Positions 5,376-5,906 of a stretch of DNA of 5,906 nt are shown here, piece after piece. The notes beneath the pieces were generated by a model. That model had not been told where the DNA came from and did no database searches. It saw only the letters and a program-made list of their open reading frames with translations. The position numbers and the translations under genes were made by a program. Numbering within the stretch: position 1 is the first letter of the stretch; the number at the start of each line of letters is the position of its first letter. The DNA is from Treponema sp. (GTDB lineage: Bacteria; Spirochaetota; Spirochaetia; Treponematales; Breznakiellaceae): positions 1-5,906 of the forward strand of contig JAIRLK010000175.1 of assembly GCA_031259515.1 (NCBI GenBank). Reading direction: 5' to 3'.

Positions 5376-5906
5376 TCACCCGTACACCGCGATCATGACC
5401 CCCGCTGCGATTGCGGTGCCGATAACGCCGGCCACATTGGGGCCCATGGCGTGCATCAGAAGGAAGTTCCCCGGATCTTCCTCCAGGCCCACCTTGTTTG
5501 CAACCCGTGCGGCCATGGGAACCGCCGAAACCCCGGCGGAACCGATGAGGGGATTGATCTTCTCCTTGAGGAAGAGGTTCATGAATTTGGCTACCAGGAT
5601 GCCCGCAGTAGTGGCAATGGCAAAGGCTACAAGCCCCATGACCACGATGATGAGGGACGAGGGGTTCAAAAACCGGTCCGGGGTCATCTGGCTGCCTACG
5701 CCCAGGGAAAGGAAGATGGACACGATGTTGATAAGCTCGTTCTGCAAGGTCTTGGAGAGCCGGTCCACCACGCCGCATTCACGGATAAAGTTCCCGAACA
5801 TAAGGCACCCGATAAGGGGCGCGGCTGACGGGATAAGGAGTATAGCCAGCACAAAAACCACCAGCGGGAAAAAAATCTTTTCCACTTTGGACACGGGCCG
5901 GAGCTG
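5376..5906 (-). CDS. oadB: Sodium ion-translocating decarboxylase beta subunit, C-terminal part (5' end beyond right edge)
   Basis: The frame is open from the right edge to TGA (5378-5376), giving 176 residues. The integral membrane beta subunit of Na+-pumping decarboxylases removes CO2 from carboxybiotin and exports sodium across the inner membrane. The fragment has hydrophobic helices at about 11-25, 56-72, 83-106 and 158-174. It also has the hallmark helix NPLIGSAGVSAVPMAAR (118-134). In Klebsiella OadB the residues N373, G377, S382 and R389, implicated in Na+ and proton handling, correspond to N118, G122, S127 and R134 here, and all are kept. The ending NFLLMHAMGPNVAGVIG (147-163) is also typical. 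By this alignment the fragment begins near residue 256 of about 430, so the conserved D203 lies outside. The GTG at 5894 is internal, because the frame continues as QLRPVSKVEK. Oxaloacetate is the likeliest substrate, but methylmalonyl-CoA and glutaconyl-CoA decarboxylases share this subunit; the partner genes are not visible. Confidence 0.92.
   Translation of the reverse strand, partial: QLRPVSKVEKIFFPLVVFVLAILLIPSAAPLIGCLMFGNFIRECGVVDRLSKTLQNELINIVSIFLSLGVGSQMTPDRFLNPSSLIIVVMGLVAFAIATTAGILVAKFMNLFLKEKINPLIGSAGVSAVPMAARVANKVGLEEDPGNFLLMHAMGPNVAGVIGTAIAAGVMIAVYG

Noticed and set aside
5269..5778. 169-residue minus-strand frame overlapping the decarboxylase gene, and its plus-strand counterpart 5319-5828
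   Set aside because: Both are shadows of the beta subunit gene, whose frame shows conserved membrane helices and catalytic residues; the shadow proteins are Arg/Gly/His-rich without domains.

Overview
The window looks like part of a chromosome from an anaerobic spirochaete, most likely a Treponema-like gut organism. This rests on recalled family resemblance only. The MurD N-terminus (MGLGLHGGG) and its TGSKGKSS P-loop look treponemal, AAA-ATPase-like proteins of the type at the left edge are expanded in such genomes, and EpmA plus a sodium-pumping decarboxylase beta subunit fit a fermentative, sodium-using bacterium. The DNA is GC-rich, with short AT-rich islands at the inferred promoters. 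No phage, IS, CRISPR, tRNA or rRNA signature was seen.

Layout, left to right. (1) Positions 1-262, minus strand: the first 87 residues of an AAA-ATPase-like protein, running off the left edge. (2) 263-527: intergenic, with the promoter of gene 1 and a cluster of small palindromes with a TAAAG core. (3) 528-1559 and 1572-2657, minus strand: a two-gene operon read right to left, with a secreted or membrane-anchored FecR-domain protein first and a DUF2804 protein second, 12 bp apart. (4) 2658-2728: a compact divergent promoter region in which the two -10 boxes overlap. (5) 2729-4183 and 4202-5254, plus strand: murD followed after 18 bp by epmA, which carries an in-frame 15-bp tandem repeat. (6) 5255-5375: a convergent intergenic region with two GC-rich hairpins and no T-tract. 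(7) 5376-5906, minus strand: the C-terminal 176 residues of a sodium-translocating decarboxylase beta subunit, with its N-terminus beyond the right edge.

The genes do not form one obvious pathway. murD makes a peptidoglycan precursor. epmA modifies translation factor EF-P. The FecR/DUF2804 pair has no assigned function, though its first product should face the periplasm. The decarboxylase subunit couples decarboxylation to Na+ export. I see no convincing undescribed system. The points most worth checking are two promoters placed so that transcripts would begin at an ATG (leaderless mRNAs), the coding minisatellite in epmA, the unusual catalytic motifs of MurD, and the FecR/DUF2804 pairing.
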